DNA from: Colwellia_A sp047621305
GTDB taxonomy: Bacteria; Pseudomonadota; Gammaproteobacteria; Enterobacterales; Alteromonadaceae
Reading direction: 5' to 3'
Length of the DNA stretch: 64,000 nucleotides
Assembly: GCA_047621305.1 (NCBI GenBank)
Contig: JBLHNB010000003.1
Coordinates: forward strand, 62,001-126,000
Position 1 is the stretch's first letter. Each line of letters begins with the position of its first letter. Below the pieces are notes generated by a model. That model worked only from the letters and a program-made list of their open reading frames with translations. It ran no database searches and had not been told where the DNA came from. Both the position numbers and the translations under genes were made by a program. This document shows positions 16,572 to 25,054 of this stretch, one piece after another.

Positions 16572-17605
16572 TGTTAAAGAAATTAAGCATGTTTTTGGGT
16601 TTTATTCTTCTTGTGTCCCTTATAAGTTGTTATTACTTAATCAATGCTCACCTAAAACAACCACTAAATCTAAACTCAGAACAGTTATTAACAATAAAAA
16701 AGGGCACATCACTTAATAGTTTTAGCCAAACATTAGTCACCAAAGGCTGGATCGATACTAACGTTTGGTTAAAAATAGTTGCAAAATTAAATGTAAATTT
16801 ATCAGCGATCAAAGTAGGCACTTATTTAGTTGAACCTGGTACAAGTGTGATTGAACTGCTAGAGCAAATTGTTGAGGGCAAAGAACATCAATTTAGCATT
16901 ACCTTTATAGAGGGTTCTACATTTAAGGACTGGCTACAAGTATTATCACTTCATCCACAGGTTTCTCATCACTTAAATACAGATAAATTCACAGATATTC
17001 CTGTAAAATTGGAACTTGACTTTGTTCACCCAGAAGGCCTTTTTTTTCCAGACACTTATGCTTTTACCTTTGGTACAACGGATATAGAAATTCTTCAACG
17101 AGCTTACCATAAAATGGAAAAAGAGCTTAACGAGCAGTGGCAAAATAGAGCGTTAGATTTACCCTATGACTCTGTATATCAAGCATTAATTATGGCCTCT
17201 ATTATTGAAAAAGAAAGTGGTTATGTAGCTGAACAAGAGATCATATCATCGGTATTTATTAATCGATTAAATAAGAAAATGCGTTTGCAAACAGACCCCA
17301 CCGTTATTTATGGTTTAGGCGAGCGCTATCAAGGTGACATTAAACGTAGTCATTTACGCGAGAAAACAGCGTATAATACGTATCGAATTAATGGTTTACC
17401 TCCTACACCCATTGCAATGCCAGGGACATTAGCGATTAAAGCTGCTTTGAATCCTGCATTAACCGATTATTATTATTTTGTTAGTGATGGTAAAGGACAA
17501 CATGTATTTTCAACAACCTTGGCTGAACATAACCAAGCGGTCGCTATTTATTTAAAAGAAATGAGAACCCGCTTAAAAAATGAAAAATCAAACAATGAAA
17601 AATAA
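16571..17605 (+). CDS. mltG: Endolytic murein transglycosylase MltG
   Basis: Inner-membrane enzyme (YceG family) that cuts nascent peptidoglycan strands and sets glycan chain length. The 344-residue product has one N-terminal membrane anchor (7-26), a LysM-like domain, and the catalytic region IIEKESG near 211-217 followed by SSVFINRLNKKMRLQTDPTVIYGLG and NTYRINGLPPTPIAMPG. The glutamates at 213/215 include the catalytic residue. It overlaps pabC by one base and is followed closely by tmk, the order seen in E. coli. Confidence 0.95.
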   Translation: MLKKLSMFLGFILLVSLISCYYLINAHLKQPLNLNSEQLLTIKKGTSLNSFSQTLVTKGWIDTNVWLKIVAKLNVNLSAIKVGTYLVEPGTSVIELLEQIVEGKEHQFSITFIEGSTFKDWLQVLSLHPQVSHHLNTDKFTDIPVKLELDFVHPEGLFFPDTYAFTFGTTDIEILQRAYHKMEKELNEQWQNRALDLPYDSVYQALIMASIIEKESGYVAEQEIISSVFINRLNKKMRLQTDPTVIYGLGERYQGDIKRSHLREKTAYNTYRINGLPPTPIAMPGTLAIKAALNPALTDYYYFVSDGKGQHVFSTTLAEHNQAVAIYLKEMRTRLKNEKSNNEK

Positions 17606-17627
17606 TATAAAATTAGGTAATAGCACT

Positions 17628-18278
17628 ATGGTTAATGGGAAATTTATTGTCGTTGAAGGTATTGAAGGTGCAGGGAAATCTTCTGCGATAGCTGTTATAG
17701 AAAACATGTTAAACCAACATGAAATTTCATATATAAACACAAGAGAGCCGGGCGGTACACCATTAGCTGAATCATTAAGAGATATCGTAAAATCAGCCAC
17801 GCATGAGGAAGAATTAACTCAAGAAACTGAATTGTTACTTATGTATGCAAGTCGTAGTCAACTACTTGCTAATCGAATATTACCGGCACTACAAGAAGGA
17901 CAGTGGGTGATCGGTGATCGTCATGACATGTCATCACGAGCCTATCAAGGCGGTGGGCGAAACTTTGACGATAAAGTCATAAATGCTATTGCAGATATAA
18001 CTTTAAAAGGTTTTCGTCCAGATTTAACGCTTTATTTGGATATTGCGCCTGAACTTGGATTATCTCGTGCAAAAGCTCGTGGCGAACTTGATCGCATTGA
18101 ACTTGAAAAAATTGATTTTTTCCATCGTGTTCGCGATAAATATTGTCAAATAGCGCAGCAAGACAAAAATATTATCACTATTGATGCCAGTCAGGACATG
18201 AAAGCGGTACATGACGATATCAGAGAGGCTATCAAGCGTTTTCTGACTTCAATGGATATAGCCGCCTCTCAAGGTTAA
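17628..18278 (+). CDS. tmk: Thymidylate kinase
   Basis: Phosphorylates dTMP to dTDP. From the ATG at 17628 the product is 216 residues, close to the 213 of E. coli, and begins MVNGKFIVVEGIEGAGKSS with the P-loop at 11-19. It also has REPGGTPLAE, the DR(H) motif GDRHDMSSRAYQGGGR and a LID region RAKARGELDRIE. AGG lies 10 bases upstream. Earlier in-frame ATGs at 17580 and 17595 overlap mltG and add residues without family match, so they are less likely. Confidence 0.93.
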   Translation: MVNGKFIVVEGIEGAGKSSAIAVIENMLNQHEISYINTREPGGTPLAESLRDIVKSATHEEELTQETELLLMYASRSQLLANRILPALQEGQWVIGDRHDMSSRAYQGGGRNFDDKVINAIADITLKGFRPDLTLYLDIAPELGLSRAKARGELDRIELEKIDFFHRVRDKYCQIAQQDKNIITIDASQDMKAVHDDIREAIKRFLTSMDIAASQG

Positions 18279-18283
18279 AATAA

Positions 18284-19234
18284 ATGAAAGATTGGTTACT
18301 ACAAGAAAAACATCTATTATCTCAACAAATAACGAGTGGTAAATTACCCCATGCGCTATTGATTAACGGTGTTAAGGGCAGTGGCAAATATGAACTGGGT
18401 AATTGGTTAATTAGTGTTTTGTTGTGCCAAACCCCAGTATTACAAACCAGCAGTACACCAACATTAGCTTGTGGACAGTGTAAAACATGTCGCTTATATA
18501 AAAGTAATACTTACCCTGACCATTTATTTATCGAAGCTGACAAAGCAACTATTGGCGTTGATAGTATTCGAAATGCGAGCCGTTTTTTCGAAAAAACAGC
18601 GCAATTAGGTCTTGCTAAAACAGTTTTAATATCAGCAGCTGAGTCCATGACAATAGCTGCTGCCAATGCGCTGTTGAAAACATTAGAAGAACCAACAGCG
18701 AATAGTTTTATTATCTTATTATCTTCTTCACGAGATACCTTACTGCCCACGATTATCAGTCGGTGTCGACTTATAGAAATAAGACCACCAGTAGGTGAGG
18801 CCTTACTTGGCCAGTTAGGTCCAGTAAGGGGTAATAACTATAGTAATTTAAGCCACAGGCCAGAATTATTTGATCAAAATATTCAACAGCAATATATTGA
18901 ATTTGAACGTTTATTTATCACACAGTTACAAGGTAATGGTGAAAAAAAGCACTGGTTAAAAGTACTTGATGACTCCCCTGATGCATTGAGATGGCTAGAA
19001 AAAATACTAACAAACCTAATGAGAGCAGAAAACGGTTGGCTATCAGCTAATAATGGCAATGTTGATAAAAAAATTGAATTTGATAAAAATTTTTTGTGGC
19101 AGATATATTTAAAATTACAAATAATGACTAAACAAGTTAATATGTTATCTCAGGTAAACCGCCAGTTTATGATTGAAAAATTTATTGCTGATATTGACCA
19201 TATTTTACAAAATAGTTGGAAAAAGGGGACTTAA
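18284..19234 (+). CDS. holB: DNA polymerase III delta' subunit
   Basis: Clamp-loader subunit. The 316-residue product has an N-terminal ATPase fold with a modified P-loop (GVKGSGKYELG), zinc-binding cysteines (CGQCKTCRLYKSNTYPDHLF, preceded by ACG), TAAANALLKTLEEP and the SRC motif (ISRCRLIEIRPP). The C-terminal collar domain is poorly conserved. It starts 6 bp after tmk and abuts the pilZ TTG start, forming the tmk-holB-pilZ order known from Pseudomonas and relatives. Confidence 0.93.
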   Translation: MKDWLLQEKHLLSQQITSGKLPHALLINGVKGSGKYELGNWLISVLLCQTPVLQTSSTPTLACGQCKTCRLYKSNTYPDHLFIEADKATIGVDSIRNASRFFEKTAQLGLAKTVLISAAESMTIAAANALLKTLEEPTANSFIILLSSSRDTLLPTIISRCRLIEIRPPVGEALLGQLGPVRGNNYSNLSHRPELFDQNIQQQYIEFERLFITQLQGNGEKKHWLKVLDDSPDALRWLEKILTNLMRAENGWLSANNGNVDKKIEFDKNFLWQIYLKLQIMTKQVNMLSQVNRQFMIEKFIADIDHILQNSWKKGT

Positions 19235-19561
19235 TTGGAAACTCTATATTTAGAATTTAATTCAGAAAGACAATTATATCAATCGTTTATGCCATTTTTA
19301 AAAGACGGTGGACTCTTCTATAAAACAACGGACCAACATGAGTTGGGTGATGATATAGTCCTTGATATTTCTTTACCTGACTCGCTAGAAAGCTCAGAAG
19401 TTAAAGGGAAAGTTTGCTGGTTGACTCCTATTGGTGCACAAAATGGTACCCCGGCAGGTATAGGTATTAGCTTCATAGAAGACCCTGATAACGTTAAAAG
19501 TCAAATTGAAAAGGCTATTGGTCGTTTTCTAAACTCTTCCGACCCGACATTAACTATGTAG
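19235..19561 (+). CDS. pilZ: PilZ domain protein (type IV pilus PilZ-like)
   Basis: A 108-residue PilZ-domain protein. In Pseudomonas and Xanthomonas the holB-linked PilZ is needed for type IV pilus assembly and does not bind cyclic-di-GMP well. Here the N-terminal RxxxR motif of c-di-GMP binders is not evident, in keeping with that subgroup; the conserved GIGISFIED tail segment is present. The start is TTG, placed directly after the holB stop, with a strong AAGGGG Shine-Dalgarno 6 bases upstream. No pilus structural genes lie nearby. Confidence 0.88.
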   Translation: METLYLEFNSERQLYQSFMPFLKDGGLFYKTTDQHELGDDIVLDISLPDSLESSEVKGKVCWLTPIGAQNGTPAGIGISFIEDPDNVKSQIEKAIGRFLNSSDPTLTM

Positions 19562-19639
19562 TATTATACGCATAGTATAAGTGCATGACATAAGTGCATT
19601 GCAATAAGTATAAGTCTTAATATTATTTGGAGAATATTT

Positions 19640-20407
19640 TTGTTTATTGATTCACATTGTCATTTGGATCGCCTTGATCTCAATGAGTTTGATAATAACC
19701 TTGATAACGTTATGAAAGCTGCGGAAGCAGAAAAAGTAACTAAAGTATTATGTGTCAGCGTGACACTAAAAGATTTTCCTGCCATGGTCAAGAAAACACA
19801 AAACTATGCAAATGTTTGGCTTTCATGTGGCGCCCATCCTTTAAATCAAGACGATAAGGTTGATGAAGGAGAGTTAAAGCAACTTGCACAGCATCAACGT
19901 GTAATTGCCGTGGGAGAAACGGGGCTAGATTACTTCTATGCGCCTGAAACAAAAGAACTGCAACGAGATTCATTTCGAAAACACATTAGGGTGGCAAGAG
20001 AGCTAAACAAACCTTTAATTATTCATACTCGGGATGCACAGCAAGATACCTTGGCTATTATGCGCGAAGAGCATGCTGAAAAAGTAGGTGGTATTTTACA
20101 CTGCTTTACCGAAAGTTGGGAGATGGCAGAACAAGCTATTGCGATGGGGTTTTACATTTCATTTTCTGGTATTGTAACTTTTAAAAATGCTAGTGCATTG
20201 CGAGATGTAGCCAAAAAAATTCCAGATGATCGTTTTCTCATTGAAACGGATGCACCATATCTTGCTCCTGTTCCACATCGCGGAAAACAAAATCAACCCG
20301 CTTATGTCATTGAAGTCGCAAAACACTTAGCGAGTATTCGAGGGCAATCTGTTGAAGAAATAGCAAGGTTATCTTCAGAAAATTTCAATCGTTTATTTAA
20401 TCAATAA
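19640..20407 (+). CDS. TatD family metal-dependent hydrolase
   Basis: A 255-residue TIM-barrel metallohydrolase of the TatD group (YcfH type), thought to act as deoxyribonuclease or in DNA/D-aminoacyl quality control depending on the member. Metal ligands are visible in FIDSHCHLD (2-10), the Glu of GETGLDYFY, IIHTRDA, ILHCFTE and LIETDAPYLAP. The start is TTG with GGAGA 6 bases upstream. The position after holB-pilZ corresponds to ycfH in E. coli. Confidence 0.9.
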   Translation: MFIDSHCHLDRLDLNEFDNNLDNVMKAAEAEKVTKVLCVSVTLKDFPAMVKKTQNYANVWLSCGAHPLNQDDKVDEGELKQLAQHQRVIAVGETGLDYFYAPETKELQRDSFRKHIRVARELNKPLIIHTRDAQQDTLAIMREEHAEKVGGILHCFTESWEMAEQAIAMGFYISFSGIVTFKNASALRDVAKKIPDDRFLIETDAPYLAPVPHRGKQNQPAYVIEVAKHLASIRGQSVEEIARLSSENFNRLFNQ

Positions 20408-20820
20408 TAATAAATAATAAATAATAAATAGTAAACGATAAAAAAAAACCCGAAACTATCGCTAGTTCGGGCTTAGGGGGTTGGCTCAAAAAAGAAGTTG
20501 AGCCTGCGCTAATGAACAAATTTCTATAATATAAATGCAGCGAGCAATCTTTATTTAAGTAACTTGATAAAGTTAAGTGTAGTGTAATATATTTGTATTG
20601 CTAATTTATTTGTTTTTATTTTTAAGTTTTTGTTTTAAAACGTTTTATCTTTATTTTTTTTACGGAATAAATCTTTTGTTGTTTGTTTTTCTTGCACTGG
20701 ATATCCACCTGTTATGCACACTTTGTTAAAGAGGGCTGCGTTAGGTGTTTGCTTGTAATTGTGTCATGATATTTTTAACTTATTAATGAAAGACTTATTA
20801 ATGAAAGACTTATTTATATT
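20408..20820. other. 413-bp intergenic region after tatD
   Basis: No credible coding frame was seen. The left part (20440-20520) holds two hairpins and a minus-strand T-run, listed as a candidate small RNA. The rest is very AT-rich. A 15-bp direct repeat containing TTAATGAAAGAC lies just before the next gene (about 20783-20812). Confidence 0.5.
20440..20518 (-). ncRNA. Candidate minus-strand small RNA with intrinsic terminator
   Basis: Read on the minus strand, a TATTAT -10-like hexamer (20526-20531) is followed by a hairpin GGCTCAA / TTGAGCC (20483-20504), a single-stranded AACCCCCTAAG stretch, then a GC-rich terminator stem (CCCGAACTA 20463-20471 with TAGTTTCGGG 20449-20458, one bulge) and eight to nine T residues. 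The size would be about 79 nt. No minus-strand gene lies immediately upstream that needs this terminator, and it cannot serve tatD because the plus-strand side has no T-run. No convincing -35 was found. No known small RNA family was recognised. Confidence 0.4.
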
Positions 20821-22050
20821 GTGCTAAACCGATTGTGGGTCAGTTTTTTTCTTATTGCTTTTGGCTCAGGGCTTTATCAGTGGCTGTTTCTTGACAATGC
20901 CATGGTATTTGAGCAGCTAGTCAATTCTATTTTCACTATGTCTAAAGTCACCGTTGATATTGCCATCGGCTTAATCGGTATTTTAAGTTTTTGGCTCGGT
21001 ATGATGAAGATAGCTGAAAACGCTGGTCTCATGGCGAAGCTCGCTCGTGCTATTTCACCATTATTTACTCGCTTAATGCCGGGAGTACCGAAAGGACATC
21101 CTGCGATTAGTTCTATGACGATGAATTTGTCGGCAAATTTTTTAGGTTTAGATAATGCAGCTACGCCACTTGGCTTAAAAGCCATGCAAGATCTCCAGCA
21201 ATTGAATCCTCAAAAAGATACGGCAACTAATGCGCAGATATTATTTTTAGTATTAAATACATCATCAGTGACGCTCTTCCCTGTTGCTGTCTTTGTTTAT
21301 CGCGCACAACAAGGTGCGTTGAATCCCACCGATGTCTTTGTACCGATCATACTCGCAACGTTTGCTTCAACATTTGCGGGTTTAGTCGCCGTTGCTATGG
21401 TGCAAAAAATAAAGCTTTATCATCAGGTGGTCTTGTTTTATTTATCTGGGGCTTTTGCTTTAGTTGGCGCTCTAGTGGTTTATTTTTCTACTTTAGCTTC
21501 ACAAGCCCTAGCTGAACAATCTTCATTGTTAGGTAATTTTTTAATATTCGCGACCTTGGTACTTTTTATTGTAGCGGCAGTACGTAAAAAAGTGGATGTT
21601 TATGACAGCTTCATTGAAGGTGCTAAAGAAGGTTTTGACACTAGTATCAGGCTCATTCCTTATTTACTGGCAATGCTAGTAGCTATTGGCGTGTTTCGAG
21701 CAAGTGGTGCGTTAGCCTTAATTGTCGACAGTCTTAGGCATTTAGTGCTGTTTTTAGGCTTCGACAGCCGTTTTGTTGACGCTATACCGACGGCTCTAAT
21801 GCAGCCCCTGAGTGGTTCAGGTGCAAGAGCTATGATGATCGAAACAATGAAAACTCACGGGGCGGATTCATTTGCGGGTCGCTTAGCGTCAATTTTTCAA
21901 GGCTCTACAGAAACAACGTTCTATGTATTGGCTGTCTATTTCGGTTCAGTAGGTATTCGTTATAGCCGACATGCCATTGCTTGTGGCTTAATTGCTGACT
22001 TAGCGGGAATTAGTGCTGCAATAGGTGTCTGCTACTGGTTCTTTGGTTAA
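20821..22050 (+). CDS. Nucleoside-recognition (SpmA/SpmB-like) membrane protein
   Basis: A 409-residue polytopic membrane protein with two nucleoside-recognition (Gate) domains, as in SpmA/SpmB of Bacillus fused into one chain. About ten hydrophobic segments are visible. Family marks are MTMNLSANFLGLDNAATPLGLKAM near 100-122 in the first half and MQPLSGSGARAMMIE and FQGSTETTFYVLAVYFG in the second. The start is GTG. This fused form is common in Shewanella and Vibrio; its substrate is unknown, and nothing in the neighbourhood suggests one. Confidence 0.82.
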   Translation: MLNRLWVSFFLIAFGSGLYQWLFLDNAMVFEQLVNSIFTMSKVTVDIAIGLIGILSFWLGMMKIAENAGLMAKLARAISPLFTRLMPGVPKGHPAISSMTMNLSANFLGLDNAATPLGLKAMQDLQQLNPQKDTATNAQILFLVLNTSSVTLFPVAVFVYRAQQGALNPTDVFVPIILATFASTFAGLVAVAMVQKIKLYHQVVLFYLSGAFALVGALVVYFSTLASQALAEQSSLLGNFLIFATLVLFIVAAVRKKVDVYDSFIEGAKEGFDTSIRLIPYLLAMLVAIGVFRASGALALIVDSLRHLVLFLGFDSRFVDAIPTALMQPLSGSGARAMMIETMKTHGADSFAGRLASIFQGSTETTFYVLAVYFGSVGIRYSRHAIACGLIADLAGISAAIGVCYWFFG

Positions 22051-22075
22051 TATAAAAAAACACCATTTAAAAAGT

Positions 22076-22095
22076 TTAATTGTCGACAATTAAAC
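22076..22095. promoter_or_regulatory. Palindromic operator 1 upstream of the GntR gene
   Basis: A perfect 20-bp palindrome centred on TTGTCGACAA lies 11 bases upstream of a -35-like TTGACT (22106-22111). A second TGTCGACAATTA copy overlaps the GntR start codon. Paired palindromes around a promoter beside a GntR regulator suggest autoregulation and control of the methylcitrate genes. That this is the regulator's own site is inference. Confidence 0.7.
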
Positions 22096-22105
22096 TTTAG
22101 TCTAC

Positions 22106-22133
22106 TTGACTATTTATAAAAACAAGCTAAAAT
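22106..22133 (+). promoter_or_regulatory. Predicted sigma-70 promoter of the GntR gene
   Basis: TTGACT (22106-22111), 16-bp spacer, TAAAAT (22128-22133). The start of transcription would be near 22140, leaving only about 12 nt before the ATG at 22152, so the message would be nearly leaderless. The promoter lies between the two TTGTCGACAA-type palindromes. Confidence 0.6.
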
Positions 22134-22149
22134 TCGTTCCAAACTCTTT

Positions 22150-22163
22150 AAATGTCGACAATT
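22150..22163. promoter_or_regulatory. Operator 2 overlapping the GntR start codon
   Basis: AATGTCGACAATTA shares the TGTCGACA core (22153-22160) with operator 1, whose core is at 22081-22088, 72 bp away. It covers the first codons of the regulator gene, a place where a bound repressor would block initiation. Confidence 0.6.
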
Positions 22164-22859
22164 ATGGCGCTAGATAACCCTACCTTACAAAAAGCAGTGA
22201 CTACCGCTGACAAAGTTTTTGACTCAATATTACACGCTATTGTCGATGGGAAAATAGCGGCAGGTAGTAAAATCAGCGAACCTGAGCTTGCAAAACAATA
22301 TGAAATAAGCCGCTCAACACTAAGAGAAGCGCTTAATCGTTTAGAAAAATGTCACTTAATTGAGCGTAAAGCCAATGTAGGTTCAAGAGTTGTTGATTGT
22401 ACTATTGAAGGTTTATTAGAAATCTACGTCGTACGAGAAGCACTTGAAGGTATGGCATGTCGACAAGCTGCGATTAATATGAGTGATGATGAAATTGCAG
22501 AAATGCAAGCGATGCTGGCTCAGCATGCTAACTCTCAAGCGTTAAAGGACGGTATTTCTTATTATCAAGAAGAAGGTGATTTAGACTTTCACTATAAAAT
22601 TATTCTCGGTAGCCACAATCAACAATTAATTAATATTCTTTGCGGTCAATTGTATCATTTAGTGCGTATGTATCGTATTCAGTTCGGTATGCACAGCCCC
22701 CGTGTTTCTCGTGCCTTTCAAGAGCATTCAAGTATTATTCAAGCGATTTGTGACCGAGATGGTGAACTTGCTGAAATATTAATGAGGCGACATATTGCTG
22801 CTTCAAGAAAAAATATCGAAAATAAAATAGCCCAACAAAATAAAGAAGAGCAAAACTAA
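22152..22859 (+). CDS. GntR (FadR-type) regulator of the methylcitrate cluster
   Basis: A 235-residue regulator with an N-terminal winged helix-turn-helix (about 20-85: AAGSKISEPELAKQYEISRSTLREALNRLEKCHLIERKANVGSRV, in parts) and a C-terminal FCD ligand domain (about 90-225) with conserved Asp/His ligands such as DFHYKIILGSHN and HSSIIQAI. It is 83 bp upstream of prpB, and GntR regulators in this position control propionate catabolism in Shewanella. ATG 22152 and ATG 22164 are both possible; neither has a clear Shine-Dalgarno. The ligand is probably methylcitrate or methylisocitrate (inference). Confidence 0.88.
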   Translation: MSTIMALDNPTLQKAVTTADKVFDSILHAIVDGKIAAGSKISEPELAKQYEISRSTLREALNRLEKCHLIERKANVGSRVVDCTIEGLLEIYVVREALEGMACRQAAINMSDDEIAEMQAMLAQHANSQALKDGISYYQEEGDLDFHYKIILGSHNQQLINILCGQLYHLVRMYRIQFGMHSPRVSRAFQEHSSIIQAICDRDGELAEILMRRHIAASRKNIENKIAQQNKEEQN

Positions 22860-22942
22860 AAAATTAGTTAAACATAAGCATTGTGCAAACTATTTCAACA
22901 AACATATATAAAAAAATTTAAATAACAACAAGAGGAGAAACT

Positions 22943-23833
22943 ATGTCTATCCAACTTTCACCTGGTGCAAAATTTCGCCAAGCATTAGCAAAAAATAAAC
23001 CGTTACAAGTCGTCGGTACGATCAACGCCTATTGCGCGATTATGGCCGAACAATTAGGTCATCAAGCTATTTATCTGTCCGGTGGTGGAGTAGCCAACGC
23101 TTCTTACGGTTTACCTGATTTAGGAATGACCTCTTTAAATGATGTTATTGCTGACGTACAGCGTATAACTTCAGCCTCAAGCCTACCTTTACTCGTTGAT
23201 ATAGATACCGGTTGGGGAGGCGCTTTCAATATTGCTAAAACGATACGTGATATGGAAAAAGCAGGTGCAGCTGCAGTTCACCTTGAAGACCAAGTGGCGC
23301 AAAAACGTTGTGGACATCGTCCTAATAAAGAAATTGTGTCAACCGAAGAAATGGTTGACCGCATCAAAGCAGCGGTTGACGCACGTACCGATAAAGACTT
23401 TTTCATTATGGCACGTACTGATGCTTTTGCTCAAGAAGGCTTAGACGCTGCTCTTGAACGTGCAAAAGCCTACGTTGCGGCAGGTGCTGATGGTATTTTC
23501 GCTGAAGCCGTTAAAACAGAAGAACATTATCGTGCATTTACTTCAAGCTTAGATGTGCCAGTACTTGCCAATATTACTGAGTTTGGTCAAACGCAATTAT
23601 GGAATAAAGAACAGTTAGGTGAATGGGGCTGTGCCATGGTGCTTTATCCCTTATCAGCATTTCGTGCGATGAATAAAGCGGCGGAATCTGTGTATAAAAC
23701 CTTACTTGCTGACGGCGATCAAAAAGCTGAAATAGACAATATGCAAACTCGCATGGACTTATATGACTATCTTGGTTATCACGATTATGAGCAAAAGCTT
23801 GATGGGTTATTTTCTGAAGGCAAAAATAAATAA
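22943..23833 (+). CDS. prpB: 2-methylisocitrate lyase
   Basis: Last step of the methylcitrate cycle: splits 2-methylisocitrate to pyruvate and succinate. The 296-residue product has the isocitrate-lyase superfamily signature KRCGHRPNKE with catalytic Cys123, the metal-binding LLVDIDTGWGG (Asp86, Asp88), VHLEDQ and IMARTDAFA. Its SGGGVANASYGLPDLG stretch is typical of PrpB. AGAGGAG precedes the ATG. It heads prpB-prpC-acnD-prpF. Confidence 0.95.
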   Translation: MSIQLSPGAKFRQALAKNKPLQVVGTINAYCAIMAEQLGHQAIYLSGGGVANASYGLPDLGMTSLNDVIADVQRITSASSLPLLVDIDTGWGGAFNIAKTIRDMEKAGAAAVHLEDQVAQKRCGHRPNKEIVSTEEMVDRIKAAVDARTDKDFFIMARTDAFAQEGLDAALERAKAYVAAGADGIFAEAVKTEEHYRAFTSSLDVPVLANITEFGQTQLWNKEQLGEWGCAMVLYPLSAFRAMNKAAESVYKTLLADGDQKAEIDNMQTRMDLYDYLGYHDYEQKLDGLFSEGKNK

Positions 23834-23909
23834 TAAATTTATAATAAAAAGTGTCGGTCGGTACTAGAGAATAGTTACTCGGCAACACGAAAAATATAAG
23901 GAAAATAGT

Positions 23910-25049
23910 ATGTCAGATATAAAAGTAGCAGATAAAAAAATTGGTGGTGCAGGTTTACGTGGTCAAAGTGCGGGTGAAACTGCTCTTTGTACTGTGGGTG
24001 AATCTGGTTCAGGGTTAACGTATTGTGGTTATGATATTGCAGACTTAGCAGAAAATAGCACCTTTGAAGAAGTCGCTTATTTACTTTTTAATAGTGAACT
24101 TCCAAATGCAGCAGAACTGGCGACTTATAAAACTGATTTATTTGCTATGCGCGACTTACCGCAAGCATTAAAAGCAGTACTTAAGCTTATCCCAAAAGAA
24201 ACACATCCTATGGATGTTATGCGCACGGGTTGTTCATTTTTAGGTAACTTAGAACCAGAAAATGATTTTTCTGAACAAAACAAAGCAGCAAATCGCTTGT
24301 TAGCGGCATTCCCTGCAATCATGTGTTACTGGTATAAATTCTCACATGAGGGTGTAGAAATTGATTGTACTTCAGACGAAGACTCTTTAGGGGGACACTT
24401 TTTACGTTTATTAAATGGTGAAAGCCCGTCTGCGCAACATCAACGTGTTATGGATGTATCATTAATTTTATATGCTGAGCATGAATTTAATGCGTCTACC
24501 TTTACAGCACGTGTTTGTGCATCAACACTATCTGATATGTTTTCATGTGTTACAGGTGCTATTGGTACATTACGTGGTCCTCTTCATGGTGGTGCTAACG
24601 AAGCAGCAATGGATATGATTGAATCCTTCACATCACCAAGCGATGCGAAAGAAAAAATGGCAGGTATGCTTGAACGTAAAGAAAAAATCATGGGCTTTGG
24701 TCACGCTATTTATCGTACTTCAGACCCACGTAATGTCATTATCAAAGCTTGGTCTGAAAAGTTAGCCGCTGAAAATGGTGATACATCACTATACGATATT
24801 TCAGTTGCCTGTGAAGAGTTTATGTGGGACACGAAAAAATTATTCTGTAACGCTGATTTTTTCCATGCATCAACTTACAGTTACATGGGAATACCAACTA
24901 AATTATTCACACCTATTTTTGTTTGCTCACGTGTTACAGGTTGGGCCGCTCACATCATGGAACAACGCTCAAACAACCGTATTATTCGCCCAAGTGCTGA
25001 CTACATTGGTGCTAAGCCAAGAACGGTTCCTCCTATTAGCGAAAGGTAA
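23910..25049 (+). CDS. prpC: 2-methylcitrate synthase
   Basis: Condenses propionyl-CoA with oxaloacetate. The 379-residue citrate-synthase-fold protein has GLTYCGYDIADLA in the N-terminal region, RGPLHGGANEAAMDM with an active-site histidine, the second histidine in MGFGHAIYRTSDPR, and the aspartate in NADFFHASTYSYMGIP. The short length and HEFNASTFTARV segment fit PrpC better than housekeeping GltA. It lies 76 bp after prpB and 5 bp before acnD. Confidence 0.94.
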   Translation: MSDIKVADKKIGGAGLRGQSAGETALCTVGESGSGLTYCGYDIADLAENSTFEEVAYLLFNSELPNAAELATYKTDLFAMRDLPQALKAVLKLIPKETHPMDVMRTGCSFLGNLEPENDFSEQNKAANRLLAAFPAIMCYWYKFSHEGVEIDCTSDEDSLGGHFLRLLNGESPSAQHQRVMDVSLILYAEHEFNASTFTARVCASTLSDMFSCVTGAIGTLRGPLHGGANEAAMDMIESFTSPSDAKEKMAGMLERKEKIMGFGHAIYRTSDPRNVIIKAWSEKLAAENGDTSLYDISVACEEFMWDTKKLFCNADFFHASTYSYMGIPTKLFTPIFVCSRVTGWAAHIMEQRSNNRIIRPSADYIGAKPRTVPPISER

Positions 25050-25054
25050 TTGCT

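Noticed and set aside
20449..20471. This hairpin as a forward terminator of tatD
   Set aside because: The plus-strand side is followed by CTTAGGGGG rather than T residues; the T-run is on the minus strand.
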